In this document: piece after piece, positions 1-11,965 of the stretch | How positions within the stretch are numbered: position 1 is the first letter of the stretch | Layout: the number at the start of each line of letters is the position of its first letter | From: Pseudomonas agarici | GTDB taxonomy: Bacteria > Pseudomonadota > Gammaproteobacteria > Pseudomonadales > Pseudomonadaceae | Direction: 5' to 3' | NCBI RefSeq assembly: GCF_900109755.1 | Contig: NZ_FOAR01000006.1 | Coordinates: 157,821-221,820 of the forward strand | DNA: 64,000 nt | Position numbers and translations under genes: made by a program | Notes under the pieces: generated by a model | What the model saw: only the letters and a program-made list of their open reading frames with translations | The model's database searches: none | What the model was told of the DNA's origin: nothing

Positions 1-464
1 GCAACCAGGGTTTCCCGGTCGACGCCATAACGTTGCTCGATGCTTTGCAGCAGTGCGGCATTCTGGATCAGCAGCGCCTGGCCCCTGCGCACGCGCAGTG
101 ACGAGAGTGCGCCGTCGAGGTATTCCCACACGGGGCGGGTGAATTCCGGTTGGCTGCGATCGGCCTTGATCACACTCATATCGGGGGTGATGCCGGCAAA
201 GGCGGTGTCGAAGGTGGTCGCCGTGATATCGGCGCGCAGGGCTTCGGCGCGAAACGCATCTCGCCAGTCATCGAAGCTTTGGGCGGGCTGAAGGGCCAAT
301 TCGTCGCCTGCGAGCTGTGGCGCGGATACGGGCGCCGCGGGCAATGTCTGGAGCGGCTCGGCATCGGCGGCGATGGGCTTTTGCGCACAGGCGACTAAGA
401 GGATGAAACTGGTGGCGGCAAACAGTCGGCGCAATGGCCAACGAAGGGTGAGACTAAAGGGCAT
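1..464 (-). CDS. Lytic murein transglycosylase, MltB/SLT_2 type (5' part only)
   Basis: Reading the minus strand from ATG at 464 gives about 154 codons without a stop, running off the left edge. The N-terminus is a lipoprotein signal: basic MPFSLTLRWPLRRL, a hydrophobic run, then the lipobox LLVAC. After a proline/alanine linker comes FDDWRDAFRAEALRADI, followed by DRSQPEF and YGVDRETLVA. This is the entry to the SLT_2 (MltB-like) catalytic domain that cleaves peptidoglycan to 1,6-anhydromuropeptides at the outer membrane. The catalytic Glu lies beyond the edge. An in-frame ATG at 506 would add 14 residues before the signal, so 464 is preferred. It is probably downstream of arfA/holA on the same strand. 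Confidence 0.85.
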   Translation of the reverse strand, partial: MPFSLTLRWPLRRLFAATSFILLVACAQKPIAADAEPLQTLPAAPVSAPQLAGDELALQPAQSFDDWRDAFRAEALRADITATTFDTAFAGITPDMSVIKADRSQPEFTRPVWEYLDGALSSLRVRRGQALLIQNAALLQSIEQRYGVDRETLV

Positions 465-535
465 GCGCGGGTCCGGAGAATGCGAATCAGGTGTTGACCT
501 TATCATGCCTGAGGGCGCAGGTCGTGATGGCACTT

Positions 536-697
536 TTACGCGGCCAGAAAGTCAGAAGCCTCCCAGCTTTTAGGCTGGAAGGCTTCGCGGCGGTAGCTGC
601 CTTTGCCCTTGGCGGGCTGTTCCTGGCGGCTTCGGAACAGTGGCTGGCTGATGATTGATTTGGCTTTGTTGGGACGGTGCCGAGACGGCTTGCTCAT
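536..697 (-). CDS. arfA: Alternative ribosome-rescue factor A (ArfA)
   Basis: This 53-residue protein starts MSKPSRHRPNKAKSI and contains the family core PLFRSRQE...KGKGSYRR followed by WEAS. ArfA recruits RF2 to ribosomes stalled on mRNA lacking a stop codon, as back-up to tmRNA. ATG 697 was chosen because an AAGAG Shine-Dalgarno lies about 9 bases upstream and the family begins here. A longer frame up to 826 has no family similarity. The last third of the gene contains a strong hairpin (555-586), as in E. coli arfA, where transcript cleavage or termination inside the ORF makes the message stop-less and places it under tmRNA control. The family match is direct; the control mode is inferred from the hairpin. 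Confidence 0.9.
   Translation of the reverse strand: MSKPSRHRPNKAKSIISQPLFRSRQEQPAKGKGSYRREAFQPKSWEASDFLAA
555..586 (-). terminator. Intragenic hairpin in arfA (RNase III/terminator type)
   Basis: The arms 555-567 and 574-586 pair over 13 positions around a 6-base loop. The only non-Watson-Crick pair on the DNA (562/579) becomes a G-U pair in the minus-strand mRNA, so the RNA stem is continuous. It sits upstream of the arfA stop codon. There is no strong U tract right after it, which favours RNase III cleavage or a weak terminator. Confidence 0.7.
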
Positions 698-827
698 GGA
701 TATGCACTCTTGAAGAGGTGAAAGAGCGCGAATCATCGGGCAGATTCCCACCGCTGTCCAGTGAGGGCATTTGGCTATTGGGCAGTGAGGGCTGGAGTGG
801 CGCTGCGGCCAGCCCGCTTGGCACAAA

Positions 828-1865
828 CTATTCTGGCGGCAAGGCCAGGCGTTGGCCGCACATCAGCAAGCTCAAGCGGCTCAGGCTGCTCCAGGGCGAG
901 CCTGCGGCCTGCCCTTTGATTTGTGCATCGACCCGCTGCGCGTCCATCAGCAACTGACTCCAGCGTTGTGCCGAATGCCGTTGCAGGGCTTTGCTTATCA
1001 GCGGCCTGCGTTTGTCCCAGACCGGTGGCCGGGCCTGGCTGAAAGCCTTGTCCAGCGGCACGCCCTGGCTGTATTGCTGGGACAGGTTGGCCAGCAGTCG
1101 CAGCTCTCGAGCCAAGGCCCAGAGAATTACCGGTGGTTCGACCCCTTCACCCCGTAGCCCTTCGAGCATGCGCAGGGCGTGGGCCGATTCACCATTGAGT
1201 ACGGCGTCGACCAGCCCGAAGACATCGAAACGGGCGCTGTCGGCCACTGCGGCCTGCACGGTTTCAACGGTAATCTGCCCGCTCTCGGCCATCAGCTTGA
1301 GCTTTTCGATTTCCTGGGCTGCCGCCAGCAAGTTGCCTTCGACCCGTGCGGCAATCAGTTCCAGCGCATCTTGCTGCGCGGACAGTCCGGCTTGCGAGAG
1401 GCGCTGGCGAATCCATTGCGGTAGCTGACTGGCATCGACCGGCCAAATTTGGATGAACTGGGTCAGTTGGCCTTCGACCAGGGCCTTGCCCCACTTGGTT
1501 TTCTGTGCGCTGGCGTCGAGCTTGGGCAGGCTTATCAACAGCAAGGTGTCTTCGGCCGGTCGGCCGCAATACTCCATCAGCGCGGCGGCGCCTTTGTCGC
1601 CTGGCTTGCCAGAGGGCAGGCGTAGTTCCAGCAAGCGCTTTTGCGCGAACAACGACATGCTGGCGCCGGCTTGCAATAGTGTGCCCCAGTCGAAGTTGGC
1701 GTCGGCGCTGAACACCTGTCGTTCGTCGAAGCCTTGCAGGCGCGCAGCGGCGCGAATGGCGTCGGCGGCTTCCTGGCACAGCAACGGATCGTCACCGCTG
1801 ATGATGTAGACGGGCGCAAGGCCGCCTTGCAGGTGTTTGGCGAGTTGGGCAGGGGCTAGTTTCAT
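828..1865 (-). CDS. holA: DNA polymerase III delta subunit
   Basis: The 345-residue product is the usual length for HolA. It shows the N-terminal MKLAPAQLAKHL and the clamp-loader fold start VYIISGDDPLLCQEAADAIR. The C-terminal part includes FGLVDAVLNG and PPVILWALARELRLL. Delta is the wrench subunit of the clamp loader that opens the beta sliding clamp. It lies 41 bases downstream of lptE on the same strand, the conserved leuS-lptE-holA order of Pseudomonas, probably one transcript. Confidence 0.96.
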   Translation of the reverse strand: MKLAPAQLAKHLQGGLAPVYIISGDDPLLCQEAADAIRAAARLQGFDERQVFSADANFDWGTLLQAGASMSLFAQKRLLELRLPSGKPGDKGAAALMEYCGRPAEDTLLLISLPKLDASAQKTKWGKALVEGQLTQFIQIWPVDASQLPQWIRQRLSQAGLSAQQDALELIAARVEGNLLAAAQEIEKLKLMAESGQITVETVQAAVADSARFDVFGLVDAVLNGESAHALRMLEGLRGEGVEPPVILWALARELRLLANLSQQYSQGVPLDKAFSQARPPVWDKRRPLISKALQRHSAQRWSQLLMDAQRVDAQIKGQAAGSPWSSLSRLSLLMCGQRLALPPE

Positions 1866-1906
1866 AGAGGGAGAGCGGCGGGGCGTCTTGGAACGCCCCG
1901 TCCGGC

Positions 1907-2512
1907 TTACTGCCTGGGCAGTTCCAGAGGTGATTGCTTGGGTATCGAGTCTTCGTACTGGCGCGCAGCTTCCAGGGCATCGGCATCCGCCTTGGCTTTG
2001 GCATTGGCGGTTTGTTGCAGGCTGTCGAGCTGCTCCGGCGACAGCAGTTGCAGGCGGATGACCATCTGCTGCACCAGGTCACGCCGCATTTCCCTGCGCA
2101 GTTCGGTCGCTTCGGCGTCGCCGCCGGTGATGTTGTTGCCGTCGTGCACGTAGTACTTCTGCACTTCCAGCTGGCCGTCCAGTAGTTTGAGATCCTTTTC
2201 ACCATGGATCTCATAGCTCAGTACGGTGTTGAGTTCGTACTCGGCGGTACGACTCGAACCGGCGTAGCTGGCCGCACGCTGGGTTTCCTGCTCATTGGTC
2301 AGGATCAGCTTGTAGGGCGCGCCGTTGTAGACCTTGACGCCGCTGTGCTCCAGCACCTGAGTCAGCTGCTTGATCGTGTCACCGTAGGCGTTGCGGGCAC
2401 TGAGCGACAGTTCCTTGATCGTCAGTTCGGTATCGCCGGTGCCGCGCAGCTGGAAGCCGCACGCGCTCAGCAGCACCGCAAGGCCCATTACCAGCAGATT
2501 GCGTTTGATCAT
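1907..2512 (-). CDS. lptE: LPS-assembly lipoprotein LptE
   Basis: The 201-residue lipoprotein has a signal peptide ending in the lipobox LLSAC, followed by GFQLRGTG, the LptE/RlpB hallmark. LptE plugs the LptD beta-barrel in the outer membrane and completes the LPS transport bridge. The C-terminus is charged and variable. It sits between leuS and holA on the same strand, with an 85-base gap from leuS that contains two GC-rich hairpins. Confidence 0.95.
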   Translation of the reverse strand: MIKRNLLVMGLAVLLSACGFQLRGTGDTELTIKELSLSARNAYGDTIKQLTQVLEHSGVKVYNGAPYKLILTNEQETQRAASYAGSSRTAEYELNTVLSYEIHGEKDLKLLDGQLEVQKYYVHDGNNITGGDAEATELRREMRRDLVQQMVIRLQLLSPEQLDSLQQTANAKAKADADALEAARQYEDSIPKQSPLELPRQ

Positions 2513-2530
2513 CTTGTTGCTCCCCTGAAA

Positions 2531-2590
2531 CCGGGGATCGACACCGCGATCCCCGGAAGTTCTGTAAGGCGCCCGTTACAAGGGGCGCCT
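2531..2590 (-). repeat. Two GC-rich inverted repeats between leuS and lptE
   Basis: CCGGGGATCG and its complement (2531-2556, 6-base loop) and AGGCGCCC and its complement (2567-2590, 8-base loop) are both perfect. Neither is followed by a U run on the minus strand. They look like mRNA-stabilising or partial attenuating hairpins in the operon rather than a full terminator. Confidence 0.5.
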
Positions 2591-2597
2591 GGTCCAA

Positions 2598-5240
<2,643 letters not shown>

Positions 5241-5356
5241 TCAACGCACTGTCTGGGTGCTGCTGGAAGTGGAATAACAGGAAGCGCCGTAGCATACATG
5301 ACGCCGCTCTATCGAGGGAAACCCTGATTACGTGACAAAGGCCGTTGGTCGCGGCA

Positions 5357-5370
5357 GCCAACCGGTTGGC
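5357..5370. promoter_or_regulatory. 14-bp perfect palindrome in the leuS divergent promoter region
   Basis: GCCAACCGGTTGGC is self-complementary and lies between leuS (starts 5204, minus) and the gene at 5428 (plus). It could be a repressor site or part of a small hairpin. No binding protein can be named from sequence. Confidence 0.3.
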
Positions 5371-5427
5371 CGAGCACCGCTAAGCTCATAGAGGGGGAGT
5401 GATTCTTATCTTCAACGAGGTGAACGG

Positions 5428-5748
5428 ATGGTGGAGTCGCATAGAAATATAACTAATCCCGAGTTGTACGAGCGTTTGATCATGCGTCTTGGGCTTGCCC
5501 TGGACGTTGCCAGGACGGCGGTTCGCCTGCGTGACGAGCGGCCTGCCGAGTTGGAGTTACGGGGCTTGAGCCGCGCTGAGTTCGAACTGATCAGGGCCTA
5601 TCTGGACCTGAGTGGTCGTGGCGTGCCCAGGCCGGCTGCGACAGTGACGCAGCAGAAAAGAGGCGGGCGTTCAGCCGAGGTGATTTGGTTGGAGGACAGG
5701 GCGCCCAAGTTGTATTCGGCGCGTTTCAAGTCATTGCGGATCAAGTAA
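5428..5748 (+). CDS. Conserved-looking small protein of unknown function
   Basis: The 106-residue product has no domain I recognise. The start is supported by the Shine-Dalgarno-like GAGGTGAA 5-12 bases before ATG 5428. The N-terminal half is predicted helical (LYERLIMRLGLALDVARTAVRL). The C-terminal part is basic, with KRGGRS and ARFKSLRIK. There is no signal peptide or membrane segment. Codon use matches the surrounding core genes, so it is likely real. It is transcribed divergently from leuS. Confidence 0.65.
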   Translation: MVESHRNITNPELYERLIMRLGLALDVARTAVRLRDERPAELELRGLSRAEFELIRAYLDLSGRGVPRPAATVTQQKRGGRSAEVIWLEDRAPKLYSARFKSLRIK

Positions 5749-5848
5749 GGGTTCATCCGGCCACATCTTGTTGTTTGTCGTTGGCCTGACGTGTGTCTGA
5801 ACGTCACGGATTTGGAATGTTGTTGATTGATCCGGATGCCCTTAGGCT

Positions 5849-5873
5849 TCGAGCATCTTCTGGAGGTGCTCGA
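5849..5873 (+). promoter_or_regulatory. Hairpin covering the ribosome-binding site of the YdcF-like gene
   Basis: TCGAGCATC (5849-5857) pairs with GGTGCTCGA (5865-5873), nine pairs including one U-G. The stem and loop include the Shine-Dalgarno TGGAGG (5861-5866), and the last pair uses the A of the start codon. The structure would occlude initiation when folded. Confidence 0.45.
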
Positions 5874-6634
5874 TGCTTGTTCGCTTCATTTTGAAACAAT
5901 TACTTCTGCCGCCCGGCCTGTTATTGCTCTTGCTGGCGCTTGCCTGGTGGTTGCGTCGCCATCGGCCACGCCTGGCGGGACTGTGTTTCACCCTGGGGCT
6001 GGGAGGGTTCTGGCTGGTCAGCCTGCCGGTGGTGGTCGAATGGTCCGCTCGGGCGCTGGAAACCGTGCCTCCCCTGAAACGCGAGGAATGGGCCGATCTG
6101 GCACGACGGGCCGATGCGATCGTGGTGCTGGGCTCGGGGCGTGAACGGGGCGATTTGGCTTGGGACAGCGACCAGCCGACGGGTATCGGCCTGGAACGTC
6201 AGCGTTACGCGGCGCGCCTGGCCAAGGCTTCGGGGCTGCCGGTACTGGCCAGTGGTGGTTTGCATTACGGTACGCCGCCTAGCGAGGCAGCGCTGATGGC
6301 GCAGTCTATGCAGGATGATTCCGGGGTGACTGTGCGTTGGCGAGAAGAGCGCAGCACCACCACGTGGGAAAATGCTCAGTTCAGTCATGATCTGCTGGCG
6401 CCGCTAGGTATCAAGAGGGTGGTTGTGGTGACTCATGCGGCCCATATGCCACGTGCGGTGTGGAGCTTTGAAAAGGCCGGTTTCAGCGTAGTGCCAGCCC
6501 CGGTCGGCTTCCGGGGGCGGGACAATGCCCGCCCGCTGGGCGGCTGGCTGCCGGAGTTCAAGGCGATCTGGCTCAGCGGGCAATTGATCAACGAAGCGGT
6601 GGGGCAGGTGGGTTACAGGCTGTTCTATCGCTAA
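5873..6634 (+). CDS. YdcF/ElyC-family envelope protein (DUF218)
   Basis: The 253-residue product has two N-terminal membrane segments (about residues 5-25 and 35-55). A periplasmic DUF218 domain follows, with ADAIVVLGSGR, YAARLAKASGLPVLASGG, ERSTTTWENAQFS and VVVVTHAAHMPRAVWSFEKAGF. E. coli ElyC of this family affects undecaprenyl-phosphate use and envelope integrity; the exact reaction is not settled. The gene converges on lnt, only 30 bases apart. The start has a good Shine-Dalgarno buried in a hairpin. Confidence 0.85.
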   Translation: MLVRFILKQLLLPPGLLLLLLALAWWLRRHRPRLAGLCFTLGLGGFWLVSLPVVVEWSARALETVPPLKREEWADLARRADAIVVLGSGRERGDLAWDSDQPTGIGLERQRYAARLAKASGLPVLASGGLHYGTPPSEAALMAQSMQDDSGVTVRWREERSTTTWENAQFSHDLLAPLGIKRVVVVTHAAHMPRAVWSFEKAGFSVVPAPVGFRGRDNARPLGGWLPEFKAIWLSGQLINEAVGQVGYRLFYR

Positions 6635-6664
6635 GCTCGCTACAAATGGACCTGCCTGCTTCAA

Positions 6665-8188
6665 CTACAGGGTCTTGGCAATCCGGCTGGCCAGCAGCGC
6701 CCAGCCGAGCAGCAATGCGCAGAAGATGATCAGCGGCCACGAACGCCATTGCAGGTAAGGCGTCAGGTTGTGCATCGGAACCACTTCACCGTACAGGATG
6801 CCCCGTTCAAACTGGGGAATCTGCGTGGTGATCTGGCCAAATGGGTTGATCAGCCCGGTGACGCCGTTGTTGGTGGCGCGAATCATCCAGCGTCCGGCCT
6901 CAAGGGCGCGCATCTGGGCCATTTGCAGGTGTTGCAGTGGGCCAATCGAGGTGCCGAACCAAGTGTCGTTGCTGATGGTCAGCAGTAGATCGCTGCGCGC
7001 CGACAGGCTGGCGGCGAACTCCGGGTACACCACTTCATAGCAGATGAACGGGGCAATCTGATAACCCTTGGCTTGTAGCAAGGGTTGGTCGGCCGGACCA
7101 CGGGCAAAGTCGGACATCGGCAGGTTGAAGAAATCGATCAGCCCGCGCAGCAGGTCTTGCAAGGGTACGTACTCGCCAAACGGCACCAGCTTCTGTTTGA
7201 GATAGACGCCGTCGCCTTCGCCCGTCACGGTAATGCCGTTGAAGTAGCGTTTTTCATGATGCACGGTCTGGCGGATCGGTACGCCGGTGATCAGCGCTGT
7301 ATGACGGTCGGCAGCGAAGTTACCCATCATCGACAGGTAGCCTTCGGCTGACTCCTTCAACACCGGGACTGCGGTTTCCGGCCAGACCAGCAGGTCGACC
7401 TGCTTGGCGCTGAAGCTCATGTCACGGTACAGCGCCAGCTGCGCATTGAGCTGTGCCGGGTCCCACTTCATGCTTTGTTCGATATTGCCTTGGATGGCCG
7501 CCACGCTCAGTGGCTCGCCGGCAGGGCTGGTCCAGGCGTGATGCTTGAGTGCCAGGCCAATGCCCCAGGGGCCGACCAGCAAGACTACACCCGACACGAC
7601 AAAGGCCTTACGGCCAGTTTTAAGCAGGTGTGGCGTGTTGTACAACAACGCGGCGGTCAGGGCCAGGGTAAAGGAAATCAGCCAGATTCCCCCCAGTGGC
7701 GCGAGCCCGGACAACGGGCCGTCCAGCTGGCTGTAGCCGGAATAGAGCCATGGGAAACCAGTCAGGAACCAGCCCCGGAAGGCTTCTTGGCCGACCCACA
7801 ATGCGGCGAAGGCCAGGGCGTCGGCCAGCGGCGCTTCATTGCGGCGTATCCAGCGGGCCCAGAGCCAGGCAGGCAGGGCGAAGAACCAGGCGATGGCGGC
7901 CACGAACGCCAGCATCAGAAACCCCGCCAGCAGGATCGAGGCGCCGCCGTAGGTATGGATGCTCACGTAGATCCAATTGGTGCCGGCGCCGAATAGACCG
8001 AAACCGAAGCACCAGCCGCGCCCCAGCGCCTGGCGTGGCGATAGCTCGCGCAGGCCGGCATAGAACAGGCCGACCGCGAGCAGTGCCAGCGGCCAGATGT
8101 CGAATGGCGCCAGGGCCAGGGTGGTCAGTGCGCCAGCCATCGCGGCCTGCAAATTACCGGGCCAGCCGGGATGGGTTAAGCGCAGCAT
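6665..8188 (-). CDS. lnt: Apolipoprotein N-acyltransferase
   Basis: The 507-residue product has a hydrophobic N-terminal half with several membrane helices (first about 200 residues), a periplasmic CN-hydrolase domain, and a final C-terminal helix. Catalytic landmarks are visible: VWPETAVP (Glu), KLVPFGEYVP (Lys) and FICYEVVYPE (Cys). Lnt adds the third acyl chain to outer-membrane lipoproteins. It is the last gene of the miaB-ybeZ-ybeY-corC-lnt series, 8 bases after corC. Confidence 0.97.
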   Translation of the reverse strand: MLRLTHPGWPGNLQAAMAGALTTLALAPFDIWPLALLAVGLFYAGLRELSPRQALGRGWCFGFGLFGAGTNWIYVSIHTYGGASILLAGFLMLAFVAAIAWFFALPAWLWARWIRRNEAPLADALAFAALWVGQEAFRGWFLTGFPWLYSGYSQLDGPLSGLAPLGGIWLISFTLALTAALLYNTPHLLKTGRKAFVVSGVVLLVGPWGIGLALKHHAWTSPAGEPLSVAAIQGNIEQSMKWDPAQLNAQLALYRDMSFSAKQVDLLVWPETAVPVLKESAEGYLSMMGNFAADRHTALITGVPIRQTVHHEKRYFNGITVTGEGDGVYLKQKLVPFGEYVPLQDLLRGLIDFFNLPMSDFARGPADQPLLQAKGYQIAPFICYEVVYPEFAASLSARSDLLLTISNDTWFGTSIGPLQHLQMAQMRALEAGRWMIRATNNGVTGLINPFGQITTQIPQFERGILYGEVVPMHNLTPYLQWRSWPLIIFCALLLGWALLASRIAKTL

Positions 8189-8196
8189 GTCGATCC

Positions 8197-9036
8197 TTAG
8201 CGGCTGATGGGGGTCAGGCGAATCAAATGAATCCGACGGCTGTCGGCATTCAGGATGCGAAAACGATACGCGCCGATTTCGGTGATTTCATTACGCTTGG
8301 GCAAATGCCCGAACGCACTCATCACCAGTCCGCCGACAGTGTCGAACTCGTCATCGGAGAATTCGCTGTCGAAAAACTCATTGAAGTTTTCGATCGGCGT
8401 CAGCGCCTTGATCAGGAAGTCACCGCTGGGCAAGGGCTTGATGTAGCTGTCTTCCTCGACATCGTGCTCGTCCTCGATGTCGCCGACGATCTGTTCCAAC
8501 ACGTCCTCGATGGTCACCAGACCCGCCACGCCACCGTATTCGTCGATCACGATGGCCATGTGGTTGTGGTTGGCGCGGAACTCGCGCAGCAGGACGTTCA
8601 GGCGCTTGGATTCGGGAACGAAGGTCGCCGGACGCAGCAGGTCCTTGATGTTGAAGCTGTCGCCATTCTCCTGAAGAATCAGAGGCAGCAGATCCTTGGC
8701 CAGCAGCACGCCCATGACGTCGTCGTGGCTTTCACCGATCACCGGGTAGCGCGAGTGCGCCGCGTCGATGACCGCGGGGAGAAATTCGCGGGGGGTCTGG
8801 GTCGCCTTGATGCTGATCATCTGCGAGCGCGGGACCATGATGTCCCGTACCTGCAGGTCAGCCACTTGGATGGCGCCTTCGACGATGGCCAGCGCCTCGC
8901 TGTCCAGCAATTTGTTCTGGTGGGCTTCGCGCAGCAGCTCCAACAGCTCCTGGCGGTTTTTCGGCTCATGGGCAAAAGCCTGGGTCAGTTTACCCAGCCA
9001 GGACTTCTGCCCGTTGCTCGATCGGTCTTCGCTCAT
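8197..9036 (-). CDS. corC: CorC/YbeX-family CBS-domain protein
   Basis: The 279-residue product contains paired CBS domains (VRDIMVPRSQMISI; LLREFRANHNHMAIVIDEYGGVAGLVTIEDVLE). A C-terminal CorC_HlyC domain ends in YRFRILNADSRRIHLIRL. Proteins of this group are linked to Mg2+/Co2+ efflux and to ribosome homeostasis. There is no DUF21 membrane domain, so this is the short soluble YbeX form. It lies between ybeY and lnt as in E. coli. Confidence 0.93.
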   Translation of the reverse strand: MSEDRSSNGQKSWLGKLTQAFAHEPKNRQELLELLREAHQNKLLDSEALAIVEGAIQVADLQVRDIMVPRSQMISIKATQTPREFLPAVIDAAHSRYPVIGESHDDVMGVLLAKDLLPLILQENGDSFNIKDLLRPATFVPESKRLNVLLREFRANHNHMAIVIDEYGGVAGLVTIEDVLEQIVGDIEDEHDVEEDSYIKPLPSGDFLIKALTPIENFNEFFDSEFSDDEFDTVGGLVMSAFGHLPKRNEITEIGAYRFRILNADSRRIHLIRLTPISR

Positions 9037-9070
9037 AGCGATTTACTCGTTTCCCTTGGTTGTTGAGTGA

Positions 9071-9529
9071 TCAGTTTTCATCATCGATGTACGGGTCGGG
9101 ATGACCCAGTTCAGCAAGCAACTCTCGTTCCAGTGCTTCCATTTCCTCGGCTTGCGCGTCATCGATATGGTCGTAACCTAACAGATGCAGGCAGCCGTGA
9201 ATGACCAGATGGGCCCAGTGGGCGTCCAGTGCCTTGCCTTGTTCGGCCGCCTCGCGGGCGACCACCGGTACGCAGATCACCAGGTCCCCCAGCAAGGGGA
9301 TATCCAGCAACTCGTCCGGCACGTCGGCGGGGAAGGACAACACGTTGGTCGCGTAGTCCTTCTGTCGCCAGGTATGGTTGAGCTCGCGGCCTTCGGCTTC
9401 GTCCACCAGACGGATGGTCAACTCCGAGTCGGCGCTGCGCTGGCGCAGGGCCAGTTCGCACCAGGTGCGCAAGTCGTTTTCGCTCGGGGTCGGCGCAGCA
9501 CTGGCCAGTTGCAGGTCGAGTTCAAGCAT
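9071..9529 (-). CDS. ybeY: Endoribonuclease YbeY
   Basis: The 152-residue product carries the metal-binding signature [14 protein letters not shown] (H-x3-H-x5-H), with TNVLSFPAD upstream. YbeY takes part in 16S rRNA 3' maturation and ribosome quality control. Its start overlaps the end of the upstream PhoH-like gene by 8 bases, indicating translational coupling. Confidence 0.96.
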   Translation of the reverse strand: MLELDLQLASAAPTPSENDLRTWCELALRQRSADSELTIRLVDEAEGRELNHTWRQKDYATNVLSFPADVPDELLDIPLLGDLVICVPVVAREAAEQGKALDAHWAHLVIHGCLHLLGYDHIDDAQAEEMEALERELLAELGHPDPYIDDEN

Positions 9530-10529
9530 CGCGACGGCTGTCCTGTACGGAAGACGATTGGACCGGGCGATTCTCGAAGCGCTCGTAGGCTTCGACGATG
9601 CGTTGCACCAGGGGGTGGCGGACCACGTCCTTGGGCTGGAAGTGGGTGAAGCTGATACCTGGCACGTCTTTCAGCACGTCGATGACATGGGCCAGGCCGG
9701 ACTTGGTGCCCTTGGGCAGGTCGACTTGAGTGATGTCACCGGTGATAACGGCGGTGGAGCCGAAACCGATTCGGGTCAGGAACATCTTCATCTGCTCGAC
9801 GGTGGTGTTCTGGCTTTCGTCGAGGATGATGAAGCTGTTGTTCAGTGTGCGCCCGCGCATATAGGCGAGCGGGGCGATCTCGATCACCTGGCGCTCGATC
9901 AGCTTGGCCACGTATTCGAAACCGAGCATTTCGTACAGCGCATCGTAGAGCGGGCGCAGGTATGGGTCGATCTTCTGTGCCAGGTCGCCGGGCAGGAAAC
10001 CGAGTTTTTCACCGGCCTCGACCGCTGGGCGCACCAACAAGATGCGGCGCACCTGCTCGCGCTCCAGGGCGTCCACGGCGCAGGCCACGGCCAGGTAGGT
10101 TTTGCCGGTGCCCGCAGGGCCGATGCCGAAGTTGATATCGTTGGCCAGGACTTCCTTCACGTAGCGCTGCTGGTTGATGCCACGCGGGCGAATCATGCCT
10201 TTCTTGGTGCGCAACGCCACGGCGGCTTCGGCGACCGGATTGCTGTCGAGGTCTTCGATCGCCGATTCCTGCAGGAACAGGTGCACCATGTCTGCGGACA
10301 GCTCTGTACCCTTGGTTTCCCGGTACAGGCGGCGCAGCAGGTTTTCCGCGGAAGTGGTGAGCTTGGGTTCGCCGATCAGTTCGAACTGATTGCCGCGGTT
10401 GCGGATCTCGATCGTCAAGCGCTGTTCGATCAAGCGCAAATGCTCGTCGAATTGCCCGCACAGATTGGCGAAGCGACGGGCCTCGAAGGGTTCGAGAATG
10501 AAACGATGGGGTTCTATGGGTGCGTTCAA
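9522..10529 (-). CDS. ybeZ: PhoH-family ATPase (YbeZ)
   Basis: The 335-residue product has Walker [14 protein letters not shown] near residue 135 and Walker B in FIILDESQN, with the PhoH-typical [14 protein letters not shown]. It is a cytoplasmic NTPase working next to YbeY in RNA or ribosome metabolism. The order miaB-ybeZ-ybeY-corC-lnt is the same as in enterobacteria. Confidence 0.94.
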   Translation of the reverse strand: MNAPIEPHRFILEPFEARRFANLCGQFDEHLRLIEQRLTIEIRNRGNQFELIGEPKLTTSAENLLRRLYRETKGTELSADMVHLFLQESAIEDLDSNPVAEAAVALRTKKGMIRPRGINQQRYVKEVLANDINFGIGPAGTGKTYLAVACAVDALEREQVRRILLVRPAVEAGEKLGFLPGDLAQKIDPYLRPLYDALYEMLGFEYVAKLIERQVIEIAPLAYMRGRTLNNSFIILDESQNTTVEQMKMFLTRIGFGSTAVITGDITQVDLPKGTKSGLAHVIDVLKDVPGISFTHFQPKDVVRHPLVQRIVEAYERFENRPVQSSSVQDSRRDA

Positions 10530-10636
10530 GGTTGTTTTTTAGCCGCCCTATGGCAATGGATATGGATTCAAGGATAACGCTAGCGGCTCGGGTACGAAAG
10601 CGCTTATGAGCGCTGAACGCCCCTCGCCACACGCGC

Positions 10637-11965
10637 TCATTGAAGCATCGAGCCGCGCAGTGAATGGGGTTGGGCTGCGTCGATATGGACGTCGACGAAC
10701 TGGCCGATCAGTTGTGGATTGTCGCAGCGGAAGTTGACGATACGGTTATTCTCGGTCCGGCCTTGCAGTTCACCGGGGTCCTTTTTCGAGTAATCGGTCA
10801 CCAGGATGCGCTGGGTCGAGCCGACCATTTGTCGGCTGATCTCGAAACCCTGCTGGTTCAGGCGCTGTTGCAGGACATTGAGGCGCTGTTTTTTCAGCGC
10901 CTCTGGCGTGTCGTCCACAAGGTCCGCGGCGGGGGTGCCGGGGCGTTGGCTGTAGACGAACGAGTAGGAGAAGTCAAAACCCACGTCTTCGATCAGCTTC
11001 ATCGTCTGCTGGAAGTCCTTCTCGGTTTCGCCAGGGAAACCGACGATAAAGTCCGAACTGATGCAGATCCCCGGCACGGCGGCGCGCAGTTTGCGCAGCT
11101 TGGATTTGTATTCCAGCGCGGTGTGGTTGCGTTTCATCGCCGCGAGAATCCGGTCCGAGCCCGATTGCACGGGCAGATGCAGGTGCTTGACCAGCTCGGG
11201 CACCTCGGCGTGAGCCTGGATCAGGCTGTCGGAGAACTCCAGCGGGTGGGAGGTGGTGTAGCGGATGCGCTCGATGCCGTCGACGGCGGCGACCACCCGG
11301 ATCAGTTCCGCCAGATCGGCCAGGCGCCCGTCATGGGTGGTGCCGCGATAGCCATTGACGTTCTGTCCCAGCAGGGTCACTTCGCGCACGCCGTGCTCGG
11401 CCAGGTGGATGATTTCGGCGATCACGTCGTCGAACGGTCGGCTGACTTCTTCACCGCGGGTATAGGGCACCACGCAGAAGGTGCAGTACTTGCTGCAACC
11501 TTCCATCACCGACACATAGGCGCTGGGCCCCTCGATGCGCGGCTCGGGCAGGTGGTCGAATTTTTCGATTTCCGGGAACGAGACATCAACCTGCGGCAGT
11601 TTGGTCAGGCGCGCGGCATCGATCATTTCCGGCAGGCGGTGCAAGGTCTGTGGGCCGAAGACCACGTCGACATAGGGGGCGCGGTCGCGAATCGCCGCGC
11701 CTTCCTGGCTGGCAACGCAGCCGCCGACGGCGATCACCATCTCCGGGTTCGCCAGCTTCAGTTCGCGCCAGCGGCCCAACTGGGAGTAGACCCGGTCCTG
11801 GGCGCGCTCGCGGATCGAGCAGGTATTGAGCAGGATAACGTCCGCGTCTTCAGCGCGATCGGTGACTTCCAGGGCCTGATGTTCGCCCAGCAGATCGACC
11901 ATGCGCGAGCTGTCGTACTCGTTCATCTGGCAACCGTGGGTTTCGATATAAAGCTTCTTGGCCAT
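10637..11965 (-). CDS. miaB: tRNA-2-methylthio-N6-dimethylallyladenosine synthase
   Basis: The 442-residue radical-SAM methylthiotransferase shows the N-terminal MTTase domain with [19 protein letters not shown] and [10 protein letters not shown] (three cluster cysteines). The radical SAM motif is [16 protein letters not shown], and a TRAM-like C-terminal region follows. It makes ms2i6A37 in tRNAs reading UNN codons. It heads the operon; the upstream 163 bases hold its promoter. Confidence 0.97.
   Translation of the reverse strand: MAKKLYIETHGCQMNEYDSSRMVDLLGEHQALEVTDRAEDADVILLNTCSIRERAQDRVYSQLGRWRELKLANPEMVIAVGGCVASQEGAAIRDRAPYVDVVFGPQTLHRLPEMIDAARLTKLPQVDVSFPEIEKFDHLPEPRIEGPSAYVSVMEGCSKYCTFCVVPYTRGEEVSRPFDDVIAEIIHLAEHGVREVTLLGQNVNGYRGTTHDGRLADLAELIRVVAAVDGIERIRYTTSHPLEFSDSLIQAHAEVPELVKHLHLPVQSGSDRILAAMKRNHTALEYKSKLRKLRAAVPGICISSDFIVGFPGETEKDFQQTMKLIEDVGFDFSYSFVYSQRPGTPAADLVDDTPEALKKQRLNVLQQRLNQQGFEISRQMVGSTQRILVTDYSKKDPGELQGRTENNRIVNFRCDNPQLIGQFVDVHIDAAQPHSLRGSMLQ

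Noticed and set aside
7696..9066. 456-codon open frame antisense to lnt and corC
   Set aside because: Spans two well-supported genes on the other strand and shows no protein family; a codon-bias shadow.
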